The translations under genes were made by a program, and so were the position numbers. Below are positions 54,854 to 62,564 of a stretch of 64,000 nucleotides of DNA, one piece after another; positions within the stretch are counted from its first letter, which is position 1, and each line of letters begins with the position of its first letter. The notes under the pieces are model-generated. The model saw only the letters and a list, made by a program, of their open reading frames with translations. It ran no database searches and was not told where the DNA came from. Source of the stretch: Campylobacter rectus (GTDB taxonomy: Bacteria; Campylobacterota; Campylobacteria; Campylobacterales; Campylobacteraceae); NCBI RefSeq assembly GCF_004803795.1, contig NZ_CP012543.1, positions 682,001 to 746,000 on the forward strand, given 5' to 3'.

Positions 54854-55636
54854 ATGCAACCGATTTTTACGACGCAAATCATCAAATTTAAAGGCGCGCA
54901 AAAAAGCGCCGTTGATGATATTTTGGTGCGCGAGATCAAGCTTGAGATCTACATAAACGGCAAGCGTTTCGGCGCGCTGATGGCGACTCCGACCGATCAG
55001 GAGGCGCTGGCTGCGGGCTATCTCATCAGTGAAAATTTGATCGCAAGCCCTGCGGATATCGAGAGCATAGAGCTCTCAGACGACGCTTTAAGCGTGCTGG
55101 TAAAGGCTAAAATCAACGAAAAACGCCTCGAGCAGTTTGACGAGGAAAAGGTGATAATCAGCGGCTGCGGACGCAGCTCTACGGCAAATATCGACCCTGA
55201 GGCTATGGCGGCGCGCGCTATAAAGGCCGAGGTCAAATTTAACAAAGACGAAATTTTGCGCCAGATGGGGCAGTTTTACACGCAGTGCGAGCTTTATGAG
55301 ATGACGGGCTGCGTGCACACGGCCAAGCTTTTCGTGAGCGGCGAGCAGTTTTATATCGGCGAGGATATCGCTCAGCACAACACGATAGATAAAGCCGTCG
55401 GCAAAGCTATACTAGCCGGCGCGCAGCTGCAAAATTCGTTTTTGATGGTGAGCGGCAGGCTAAGCTCTGAAATGGTCGCAAAAGCCGTCATGCACGGCAT
55501 CCCCGTGCTCGTCTCGCGCACGGCTCCGACTAGCCTCGGCGTCGTGATAGCGCGTAAATTTAACCTCACGCTGTGCGGCTTCGCGCGCGGCGAAAACATA
55601 AACGTATATAGCGGCGCGGAGAGAATCTATGAGTGA
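54854..55636 (+). CDS. fdhD: FdhD, sulfurtransferase for formate dehydrogenase
   Basis: The 260-residue protein matches FdhD: EVKLEI-like N-terminus (REIKLEIYINGKRF), TDQEALAAGYLISE, SGCGRSS (about 102-108) with the conserved Cys, MTGCVHTAKLF, and GRLSSEMVAKAVMHGIPVLVSRTAPTSL. FdhD moves sulfur from a cysteine desulfurase to the molybdenum/tungsten cofactor before insertion into formate dehydrogenase. ATG 54854 has AAGGAAA. The ModE-like gene starts 8 bases before its stop, so they are one operon. Confidence 0.95.
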   Translation: MQPIFTTQIIKFKGAQKSAVDDILVREIKLEIYINGKRFGALMATPTDQEALAAGYLISENLIASPADIESIELSDDALSVLVKAKINEKRLEQFDEEKVIISGCGRSSTANIDPEAMAARAIKAEVKFNKDEILRQMGQFYTQCELYEMTGCVHTAKLFVSGEQFYIGEDIAQHNTIDKAVGKAILAGAQLQNSFLMVSGRLSSEMVAKAVMHGIPVLVSRTAPTSLGVVIARKFNLTLCGFARGENINVYSGAERIYE

Positions 55637-56396
55637 GCAAATCCAGGGACTCATCGCAAAACTGTTAAATCCAAAGGGTAGGCTAGACTGCGGAGCGGCG
55701 TTTAAGATCGCCTCAAAGCTAGGCGTTCCGGTCGGCGAGGTTAGCGACGAAGCCGAAAAAATGGGCGTAAAGATCGACAACTGCGAGCTAGGGCAGTTTG
55801 GCGGGCTGGAAAACGGACGTGGCAAATACACCGTGATGACGCAGCTAAAACAGATGACCGACGAAAAGGGCAGAATACTGTGTAAAGACGCTAGAGACGC
55901 AGCTGCAGGCGTGGGACTAAAGACCATCCGCGGGGCGCTAAAAGACTATAAAATCGACGTAAAATACTGCCAGCTGGGGTGTTTTAAGGAGAAGAAAGGA
56001 AAAAAGATGAGAGTAAAAACCAAAACCTGGATAGAAAACGACGAGGGCGAGCTGATCTTCGGTAAGGGCAAAACCGAAGTCCTAGACGTCATCGCCGAGG
56101 TCGGCTCGATCTCAAAGGCCGCCGAAATCCTAGGTATGAACTATAAAAAATGCTGGAATCATCTGCAAATTTTGCAAAAAAATCTAAAAGAGGAGCTCTT
56201 TACCACCAAACAAGGCGGCGGCGAGAACGCCGGCACGACGCTAAACGAGCGCGCGCATGAGCTCATAAACGCCTATAGGCAGCTACAAAACGACATCGAG
56301 GACTTTGCCGATAAGCGCTTTAAGGAGCTGTTTTTGAAAAAAGACGGCGAGAAAAAGGACTCGGCCAAAGACGACGCAAACGATAAAAAGAAATAA
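55629..56396 (+). CDS. ModE-like regulator with a duplicated Cys-containing N-terminal domain
   Basis: The C-terminal part (about 125-235) is the ModE winged helix: VLDVIAEVGSISKAAEILGMNYKKCWNHLQIL, as in molybdate-responsive repressors. The usual C-terminal molybdate-binding TOBE domains are absent. Instead residues 17-58 and 81-119 are two repeats, GRLDC...NCELGQFG and GRILC...YCQLGCF, each with paired Cys (21/52, 85/114, plus 118). This suggests a metal or redox sensing domain. The gene overlaps fdhD by 8 bp. Regulation of the Mo/W/formate genes is inferred; the dyad ATATGC-N7-GCATAT is a candidate target. Confidence 0.85.
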   Translation: MSEQIQGLIAKLLNPKGRLDCGAAFKIASKLGVPVGEVSDEAEKMGVKIDNCELGQFGGLENGRGKYTVMTQLKQMTDEKGRILCKDARDAAAGVGLKTIRGALKDYKIDVKYCQLGCFKEKKGKKMRVKTKTWIENDEGELIFGKGKTEVLDVIAEVGSISKAAEILGMNYKKCWNHLQILQKNLKEELFTTKQGGGENAGTTLNERAHELINAYRQLQNDIEDFADKRFKELFLKKDGEKKDSAKDDANDKKK

Positions 56397-56423
56397 AACC
56401 ACATCAAATTTAAGGGAGAAAAA

Positions 56424-56612
56424 ATGTACGTAAAACTAAACGATAGGGTCTATCTAAACAAAGACAAGATCACTAGGATAAAGGTAGATAGCGTCCAAGA
56501 CGGTATCAGGATTCGCTTCTACGAGGGGCAAAATCAGGTCGCTAAAAGCGGACGCTTCGAGAGCGAAGCAAAAGCTATCGAGTGGCTAGAGAAAAATTTT
56601 ATAAATAAATAA
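56424..56612 (+). CDS. Small conserved-looking protein (62 aa)
   Basis: The protein MYVKLNDRVYLNKDKITRIKV... alternates strands and ends with a helix (SEAKAIEWLEKNF). No Cys or membrane segment. It has an excellent site (AAGGGAG) 7 bases before ATG 56424 and follows the ModE-like gene by 27 bp, so it is probably in the fdhD operon. Family unknown. Confidence 0.7.
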   Translation: MYVKLNDRVYLNKDKITRIKVDSVQDGIRIRFYEGQNQVAKSGRFESEAKAIEWLEKNFINK

Positions 56613-57168
56613 AAATTTCTACCTCTCGCAAAGGGTCGCGAGCCTCTGCGGCTAGCGTCTCTTTGTCTTAAAAACTCGCAACGAACGTTAAATTTGCCGC
56701 TTGGCGGTTAAAATTCTACTTTTTAAATTTAGCGCTTAAATTTCCTCCGCAGCGAAGTCGCCGCAAGCAAATATCCGCGCAGAAAATCAAAAATCGCTTT
56801 TAAAATTTCCGTTTTTGTTTTGTAAATTTTAAGCTCGCAAACGACGCGAGTAAATTTGACCGATAAATCAAAACGTGTCCTCATCGTTGCTCAAATTTGA
56901 CTGCGCCTCAAGGCTAAATTTATCTATTTTCCGCGCCAAATTTAGGGCAAAATTTAGCCGTAAATTTTAAAATCAGCCTACAAATTTGCCGCCAAATTTT
57001 ACGCGCAAATATCTTTTAAATTTGAGTAAATCGCCGCGCGGCAAGTTTTATACAGCTAAGCGCAAATTTAAAATAATAGCCCGCAAAATTAGCTTCAAAT
57101 TTCCCAAAAAAAGCCCTAAATTTGCGAAAATTTACTATAATTACCGCATCAAATTTAAAGAGTAAAAA
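56613..57168. other. Gene-free stretch upstream of the desulfurase-like gene
   Basis: About 556 bp dense in AAATTT motifs, no ORF with gene-like features. GAGTAAAAA precedes the next start. A possible weak hairpin (CTCGCAAAGGGTCGCGAG, about 56635-56652) follows the small gene. Confidence 0.4.
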
Positions 57169-58494
57169 ATGGCAAATTTAGACGAAATAAGAAAAAATAT
57201 CATACTAAAACCTGGCGTGCATTATTTTGATTTCGCGGCTTCGGGGCTTGCTTATGAGCCCGTAGAGCGCGAGATAGGCGAAATTTTAAAAACCTACGCC
57301 AACACCCACTCCGACAGTAGTTCGAGCGCCATCATCACGCAGCGTCGCTACGAGGGCGCGCGCGCGAGCCTAAAAAAGCTGCTGGGACTTGACGAGCGGT
57401 TTTATCTCATCGCTTGCGGACAGGGCGCGACGGCCGCGATCAAGAAATTTCAGGAGCTGCTTGGCATCTATCTACCGCCTGCGACCAGAAGCGCGATCGG
57501 CGAGGCAAATTTACGCGCCGCGCAGCTTCCGCTCGTGCTCGTTTCGCCATACGAACACCATTCAAACGAGCTTAGCTTTCGCGAGGGGCTTTGCGACTAC
57601 CTGCGCGTGCCGCTTAGCGAGGGCGGCGAGATCGATCTGATTGCGCTTGAGCGCATCCTAAAGCTTAACGCAACACGCCGTATCATCGGCTCGTTTAGCG
57701 CCGCCTCAAACGTCACGGGCGTCATTAGCGACTATAAAAAGATTAGCGAGCTAATCAGAGCCGCAGGCGGTATCGTGGCCTTTGACTGCGCGGCGCTTAG
57801 CTCGCACGCGAATTTAGATTGCGACTACTTTGACGCGATTTTCCTCTCGCCGCATAAGCTACTCGGAGGACCTGCTAGCTGCGGGCTTTTGGCGATCAAA
57901 AAGGAGCTGCTTAGCGGTGACGTGCCGACATTTGCCGCGGGCGGAACGGTCGCCTACGCTAACCGCGAAGGACACGTATTTTTGAAAAATCCCGAGCAGC
58001 TAGAGGAGGGCGGTACGCCGCCTATCACCGGGCTCATGCGAGCAAATTTGGCCTACGCGCTGCGAAACGAGGTCGGTTTTGAGAGGATAAAAAGTGCCGA
58101 GGACGAGCTAGCGCGGCTTTTTGAGAGCGAGCTAGCGGGCATTGACGAGATCATAAACTACGCTCCAAAGGGCGTGCCGCGGCTGCCGATAATTTCCTTT
58201 AACGTGCGCGGCGTCTCGGCGTATGATTTCGCCGCGAGCCTTAGCAACGACTTTGGCATCCAGACGCGCGCCGGCGTGATGTGCGCGGGTCCGTACGCTC
58301 ACGATCTGCTGGGTATCAAGGAGGGGCGCATGCCAGAAAGCAAGCCTGGCTTCGTGCGCGTGAGCCTGCACTACACGCACACCGAGCAGGACGTGTACTA
58401 TCTCGTGAACGCGATAAAATCCTGCATCAAAAAGCACCGCGAGCTTTGGGGTGAGGAAAAGGCGATGTATGAGATGTTTGGCGGGAAAATTTAA
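57169..58494 (+). CDS. Class V aminotransferase, cysteine desulfurase (SufS/CsdA-like)
   Basis: The 441-residue PLP enzyme has the cofactor Lys230 in SPHKLLGG, the His of VSPYEHHSNEL, and a possible catalytic Cys372 in TRAGVMCAGPYAHDLLGI, equivalent to the R-x-G-x-x-C-A motif of group II desulfurases. Such enzymes take sulfur from cysteine as a persulfide. Near fdhD, it could be the dedicated sulfur donor for cofactor sulfuration, the job done by IscS in E. coli; that is inference. It is longer than SufS because of inserts around residues 95-125. ATG 57169 has a weak site. Confidence 0.82.
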   Translation: MANLDEIRKNIILKPGVHYFDFAASGLAYEPVEREIGEILKTYANTHSDSSSSAIITQRRYEGARASLKKLLGLDERFYLIACGQGATAAIKKFQELLGIYLPPATRSAIGEANLRAAQLPLVLVSPYEHHSNELSFREGLCDYLRVPLSEGGEIDLIALERILKLNATRRIIGSFSAASNVTGVISDYKKISELIRAAGGIVAFDCAALSSHANLDCDYFDAIFLSPHKLLGGPASCGLLAIKKELLSGDVPTFAAGGTVAYANREGHVFLKNPEQLEEGGTPPITGLMRANLAYALRNEVGFERIKSAEDELARLFESELAGIDEIINYAPKGVPRLPIISFNVRGVSAYDFAASLSNDFGIQTRAGVMCAGPYAHDLLGIKEGRMPESKPGFVRVSLHYTHTEQDVYYLVNAIKSCIKKHRELWGEEKAMYEMFGGKI

Positions 58495-58649
58495 ATTTGA
58501 GCTGGTTAAATTTGGCTCGTGAAAAGGTCAAATTCGAGCAAATCAAAAATACGCGGTCAAATTTGAAATTTTACGCCGTAAAGATACGGGTTTGGGCGGT
58601 CAAATTTGATTAAATTTAAAAAATAAAAAGAGTAAATTTAAGAAAAAAA

Positions 58650-58668
58650 CGGGCGCAAAGCGCGCCCG
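58650..58668 (-). terminator. Strong intrinsic terminator of tupA (bidirectional stem)
   Basis: CGGGCGC (58650-58656) and GCGCCCG (58662-58668) form a GC-rich 7-bp stem with a 5-nt loop. On the minus strand it is followed by TTTTTTTCTT, making a textbook terminator for tupA, and may also stop the convergent desulfurase gene. Confidence 0.85.
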
Positions 58669-58720
58669 AATCACGCAAATTTAAGCCATAAATTCGACCC
58701 AAATTTGCGCGTAAATAAAA

Positions 58721-59539
58721 TTAGTTCTTGCGAGTATTCGCGTCAGGCGTAAAAAGCGGCTTATCTAGCAGCTTAAAGTCGCCGATAAATTTCTGACCCT
58801 CTTCGCTCGTCGCCCACTCGATAAATTTGTTTGCGTTTTCGATGTCGGCCTTAGCGCAGTGCTTCGGATTTACCGCGATTAGCGAGTAGAAGTTCTTTAG
58901 GTCGTTGTCGCCCTCGTTGATGATAACCATCTCAGGCACGCCTTTTTTGGTGTCCTCGTACTTGATGTAGGTGCCGCGGTCGGTGAACGTCACGCCCTTT
59001 TGCTCGGCTGCCGCGTTGATAGTAGCTAGCATGCCTTGGCCGGTTTGCATGTACCAGCCGTCTTTTTCAGGTACTTCGCCGTTGATTTTCTTCCAGATAC
59101 CTTTTTCTTTGTTGTCGGTACCTGATTTATCGCCGCGAGAGAAAAATTTGATATTCTCTTTTTTGATCAGCTCAAAGCTCTCTTTTATGTCTTTGCCTTT
59201 AAATTTATCCGCGATCGATTTATCGGCGATGACGACGAAGTCATTGTACATTACGGCTTTTCTCTCGACGCCAAAGCCCTTTTCTACGAATTCTTTCTCA
59301 ACTTTTGGCGAATGCACGAAAAGTATGTCCGCATCGCAGTTTTCGCCTAGTTTTAAAGCCGCTCCAGTGCCTACCGCCGTCCATTTGATATCGACGCCGG
59401 TTTTTGCCTTATACGCAGGATAGATCGCGTCTAGCAGCCCCGTGTTATCGGTGCTGGTCGTGGTTGCCATGATGAGTTCGCTATCGCCCGCAAACGCCAA
59501 AACGCTCGCAACTAGCGAGCCTAATATTACTTTTTTCAT
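58721..59539 (-). CDS. tupA: TupA, periplasmic tungstate-binding protein
   Basis: The 272-residue protein has a signal peptide (GSLVASVLAFAG) followed by ATTTSTDNTGLLDAIYPAY, the TTTS anion-binding segment of TupA proteins, then DADILFVHSPKVEKEFVEKGFG and NDFVVI. Tungstate (and weaker molybdate) is bound for delivery to TupBC. The gene is divergent from tupB across 73 bp, where a dyad overlaps the likely -10 sequence of tupA (TATAAT on the minus strand, about 59567-59572). Confidence 0.94.
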   Translation of the reverse strand: MKKVILGSLVASVLAFAGDSELIMATTTSTDNTGLLDAIYPAYKAKTGVDIKWTAVGTGAALKLGENCDADILFVHSPKVEKEFVEKGFGVERKAVMYNDFVVIADKSIADKFKGKDIKESFELIKKENIKFFSRGDKSGTDNKEKGIWKKINGEVPEKDGWYMQTGQGMLATINAAAEQKGVTFTDRGTYIKYEDTKKGVPEMVIINEGDNDLKNFYSLIAVNPKHCAKADIENANKFIEWATSEEGQKFIGDFKLLDKPLFTPDANTRKN

Positions 59540-59558
59540 TTTTCTCCTTTTTTAAAAA

Positions 59559-59577
59559 GTATGCTATTATAGCACAT
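59559..59577. promoter_or_regulatory. Imperfect dyad GTATGC-N7-GCACAT in the tupA-tupB divergent promoter
   Basis: Matches ATATGC-N7-GCATAT at 10 of 12 positions with the same spacing. On the minus strand the spacer supplies TATAAT, a likely tupA -10, so a bound protein would block tupA transcription. Confidence 0.5.
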
Positions 59578-59612
59578 TAAACTAACCTTAGAAATATGCG
59601 GAGAAAGAATAT

Positions 59613-60305
59613 TTGGATTTTTTACTAAACGGATTTTTGGAGGCCTTTAGGCTGCTCTTTAGCGGCGACGAGGAGACGTATTCGGCGATCAGGGCGACGC
59701 TTTACACTTCGAGCGTTTCGATATTTTTTGCGATTTTAGTCGGCTTTCCGCTTGGATTTACGCTGGGATTTTACGACTTTAGAGGGCGCAGGGCGCTTAG
59801 GCTGCTTAGCGATACGGCGCTTGCGATGCCGACTGTTGCGATCGGGCTTATTTTATACGCGTTTATCACGCGAAACGGCCCGTTTGGCGAGTTTGGACTA
59901 CTTTTTACTCTAAAGGCCGTTATGCTCGGGCAGTTCGTGCTGGCTCTGCCTATCATCATCTCGCTAAGCGCCAGCGTCGTGGAAAATATGGACAAAAAGC
60001 ACTATCTAACCATCCTAAATTTACGCCTGAGCGCGCCTAGGCTCGTTAGCTGCGTGCTTTACGAGCTAAGATACGCTTTGATGGTGGTCGTAGCGACGGC
60101 GTACGGGCGCATCGTGGCCGAGGTCGGCGTTGCGATGATGATCGGCGGAAATATCAAATACTTCACCCGCACGATCACGACCGCGGTGTCGCTGGAGACG
60201 AACAAAGGCGAGTTTGCTATGGGTATCGCGCTGGCTTTGGTGCTTATCTTTATCGCGTTTGCCGTAAATTTGGCGATACATGCGCTAAAAAGGCTTGATA
60301 GATGA
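59613..60305 (+). CDS. tupB: TupB, tungstate ABC permease
   Basis: The 230-residue protein has five to six membrane helices and the permease coupling motif EVGVAMMIGGNIKYFTRTITTA. It begins at TTG 59613 with GGAGAAAG. It forms the membrane channel for tungstate with TupC. Its stop overlaps the start of a 33-codon ORF that links it to tupC. Confidence 0.92.
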   Translation: MDFLLNGFLEAFRLLFSGDEETYSAIRATLYTSSVSIFFAILVGFPLGFTLGFYDFRGRRALRLLSDTALAMPTVAIGLILYAFITRNGPFGEFGLLFTLKAVMLGQFVLALPIIISLSASVVENMDKKHYLTILNLRLSAPRLVSCVLYELRYALMVVVATAYGRIVAEVGVAMMIGGNIKYFTRTITTAVSLETNKGEFAMGIALALVLIFIAFAVNLAIHALKRLDR

Positions 60306-60403
60306 AATTTGATAAATTTAAAAAATTTATGCTCGCAAAAAGCTGGCTAGGCGCGTCAAATTTGAGCCTTTTGTTTAAATTTAACGAGAAAGGCGCGCAG
60401 TGA
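60302..60403 (+). CDS. Small ORF (33 aa) bridging tupB and tupC
   Basis: ATG 60302 overlaps the tupB TGA (ATGA), and the ORF's own TGA (60401-60403) overlaps the GTG of tupC (GTGA). The product is MKFDKFKKFMLAKSWLGASN followed by LSLLFKFNEKGAQ, basic and amphipathic. The double overlap suggests a coupling leader or a real micro-protein. No family known. Confidence 0.5.
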   Translation: MKFDKFKKFMLAKSWLGASNLSLLFKFNEKGAQ

Positions 60404-61353
60404 TAAACGTTAGAGATTTACGCCTAAACTACGGCGCGAGCGAGATTTTAAACATCCCGCGCCTTGATATCGACGTTAGCAAAATCACCGCGCTAACGGG
60501 TAGCAACGGCAGCGGCAAAAGCACGCTAATGCGAGTGATGTCGTTTTTACAAAAGCCAACTAGCGGCGAGGTGCGGCTGTGGGGAAGCAGCGCGCCTAGT
60601 CTAAATTTGCTGCGCGATGTTAGCGTTTTGCTACCAGAACCCGCGCTTTTAAAACGCTCCGTGAGGGAAAATTTTAGAGCCGTTTTAAAAAGCCGCGGAG
60701 TACTGGGAGAATTTGACGAGCGAGCGAGCGAGGCGTTAAATTTGGTCGGGCTTGACGAGAGCTTTTTAAACAAGCGCCACTTTGAGCTTAGCTCGGGACA
60801 GACGCAGCGCGTTAGCTTTGCGTTAAATTTGGCGCTTAGATCGCGGCTTTATCTACTCGACGAGCCGACAAACAGCGTAGATGTGGGTACCTCAAAGCTT
60901 TTCGGCAAAGCGGTGCTTTATATGCGGCAAAGATACGGCTGCGGCTTTGTGATCGCTAGCCACGACGACAAATGGCTAAGCGCGGTCGCCGAAGAAAACG
61001 TCTTTTTGCACAAGGGTCGCGTGTGCGAATTCGAGTACAAAAATATATTTGACGCGCGGGACGGGGTTTTAAAATTTGACGAAAATGCGAGCGTAAATTT
61101 GCCGCAAAATTTACGTAACGCCGTAAAGATCGCCGTAAATCCAAGCAAAATAACGCTAAGCAAAACGCCGATAGAAGGCTACTTGGGCGGCATCTTGCAC
61201 TCGGTTTCGCTCTATCTTGGCAAAGATCTTTTGGTAAAAATCAAAATCGGCGACTTTTTGATAAAAACTCTGGCGCCCAATTCGCAAAAATTTAATATCG
61301 GCGAGAGTATTTATTTTAAATTTGACGAAGGAGCGTTTTTGGGGCTTGAATGA
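60400..61353 (+). CDS. tupC: TupC, tungstate ABC ATPase with C-terminal TOBE-like domain
   Basis: The 317-residue protein has Walker A GSNGSGKST, the signature LSSGQTQRVSFALNL (note SSG for SGG), Walker B LYLLDEPTNSVD and the switch His in ASHDDKW. Residues about 230-317 (LPQNLRNAVKIAVNPSKITLSKTPIEGYLGGILHSV...KIKIGDFLIKTL) form a TOBE-like regulatory domain typical of oxyanion importers. It powers TupB. GTG 60400 overlaps the small ORF before it. Confidence 0.92.
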   Translation: MINVRDLRLNYGASEILNIPRLDIDVSKITALTGSNGSGKSTLMRVMSFLQKPTSGEVRLWGSSAPSLNLLRDVSVLLPEPALLKRSVRENFRAVLKSRGVLGEFDERASEALNLVGLDESFLNKRHFELSSGQTQRVSFALNLALRSRLYLLDEPTNSVDVGTSKLFGKAVLYMRQRYGCGFVIASHDDKWLSAVAEENVFLHKGRVCEFEYKNIFDARDGVLKFDENASVNLPQNLRNAVKIAVNPSKITLSKTPIEGYLGGILHSVSLYLGKDLLVKIKIGDFLIKTLAPNSQKFNIGESIYFKFDEGAFLGLE

Positions 61354-61462
61354 GCCTCAAATTTTGCAAATTTCGCTCCTGATTTTAAATTTAGGCTCGT
61401 TTAACGCCCGTTAAAATAGCCGAGTTAAAAGTAAATATCAAAATGTGGCGCAAATGCGAGAT

Positions 61463-61481
61463 ATATGCGTAAATTTCATAT
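61463..61481. promoter_or_regulatory. Upstream dyad ATATGC-N7-TCATAT before the fdh operon
   Basis: One mismatch to the ATATGC-N7-GCATAT core; it lies exactly 50 bp (centre to centre) from the perfect copy at 61513, about five helical turns, on the same DNA face. Confidence 0.5.
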
Positions 61482-61512
61482 TTCTTTTACCCCCTAAAAT
61501 TCGCTACAAGTA

Positions 61513-61531
61513 ATATGCAATTAAGGCATAT
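61513..61531. promoter_or_regulatory. Dyad ATATGC-N7-GCATAT before the fdh operon
   Basis: Perfect 6-bp inverted repeat with spacer AATTAAG (core of TAATATGC...GCATATTTA), 122 bases before ATG 61654. Same core and spacing as the fdhD dyad. Confidence 0.6.
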
Positions 61532-61653
61532 TTAAGCGTATATTAATTTTTTTAATTTATTTTTTTTTAAGTATAAGAAATAAGCCAAAAAGTAGTATAG
61601 TTTCACAATCGAGAAAAATCTCAAAAAATAGACGAAAATGATAAAGGAAGGCG

Positions 61654-62379
61654 ATGACTAGCAAGGGCGAATTTGCGGCGGGACGCGGGCTTTACTACTC
61701 GCTATTTTCGCGTTTTTTCGTTTTTAGCCAAGACGCCGATAGATTTAGCGGCGTAAATGCGATGCTAGGCCTTGCCTCTGCGCACGCTCTAAACGAAGAA
61801 TCGGCCGCCGCGATAATGCGCATACAGGCAAGATTCGACGAGAAAAATCCGCAAAATTTAGCGGATGAATTCGATGAAATTTTCCACGCTCCGCCAAGTC
61901 CGCTTAGAAACTCGCTGTCGTACTACGACGAGGGCTACGAGGTTGGACACGCCTGCGCGAAAGTGCGTAAAATTTTAGCCCGCACAGACCTTAGACGCGA
62001 CGAGGCAAAATTTAAAGAAAACGAAGACAACGTGGGTTTCGTGTTTGCGCTGATGAGCGAATTTATCGCGCGCGAGGGCGAGCGTGAGCTATACGGCGAG
62101 CTTGAGGAGCAGCTTTTTAAAGAGATCATAAATCCAAACATCGACGAGTTTATAGAGGGCCTTTTTAATCACGAAAGCAGCGAAATTTACAAAGACGTCG
62201 CGGTATTGTTGCAAGGATTTATCGAGTTTGAACGCGTGGTTTTAAGCGCGCCGCGTCCTATAAATCAAGGCGAAAATAAAAAGACTTTGGACGGAGTTTC
62301 AAGATCTGAGGCCATAAGAAGGCAAAAAAACCGAGTGAGAAAGCTAAAAGCTATGGAGGAAGAAAATGCAAAAAAATAG
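61654..62379 (+). CDS. TorD/DmsD-family chaperone for formate dehydrogenase
   Basis: The 241-residue all-helical protein matches TorD-like redox enzyme maturation proteins: GRGLYYSLFSRFFVF at the N-terminus, the hallmark-like YYDEGYEVGHACAKVRKIL, then DNVGFVFALMSEFIARE. Such chaperones hold the Tat signal of a molybdoenzyme until cofactor insertion. The basic, charged C-terminal tail (RRQKNRVRKLKAMEEENAKK) is extra. It is first in the fdh operon and overlaps the small Tat gene by 14 bp. Confidence 0.85.
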   Translation: MTSKGEFAAGRGLYYSLFSRFFVFSQDADRFSGVNAMLGLASAHALNEESAAAIMRIQARFDEKNPQNLADEFDEIFHAPPSPLRNSLSYYDEGYEVGHACAKVRKILARTDLRRDEAKFKENEDNVGFVFALMSEFIAREGERELYGELEEQLFKEIINPNIDEFIEGLFNHESSEIYKDVAVLLQGFIEFERVVLSAPRPINQGENKKTLDGVSRSEAIRRQKNRVRKLKAMEEENAKK

Positions 62380-62542
62380 GCGAGAATTTCTAAAAAAAGC
62401 CGGCATCGCGGGAGCGGTAGCGGCTACGGCCGGAGCCATAACGGTTACGGCGTCAAACTTAAAATACGGCAAAAGCAAAAAGACCGAAGTGCTATACAAA
62501 AGAAGCAAAAGCTGGGATCTATACTACGAACAAGCGAAATAA
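62366..62542 (+). CDS. Formate dehydrogenase-region Tat-signal small protein (58 aa)
   Basis: ATG 62366, with GGAGGAAG before it and 14 bp overlap with the chaperone gene, encodes a 58-residue protein. It has a twin-arginine motif NRREFLKKAG, a hydrophobic stretch (GAVAATAGAITVTAS) and a short C-terminus ending SWDLYYEQAK. This is the FDH-region Tat-target family that precedes the catalytic subunit in many formate dehydrogenase operons. Its role is unclear; it may be a small subunit or assembly factor. Confidence 0.85.
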   Translation: MQKNRREFLKKAGIAGAVAATAGAITVTASNLKYGKSKKTEVLYKRSKSWDLYYEQAK

Positions 62543-62564
62543 TAAAATTTAAGAAAGGATAAAT

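Larger units (their letters stand above)
61354..61653. other. Promoter region of the formate dehydrogenase operon
   Basis: 300 bp without a gene. It holds two dyads (61463-61481, 61513-61531; listed) and a long AT-rich tract (61535-61575), followed by AAGGAAGG before ATG 61654. Confidence 0.55.
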
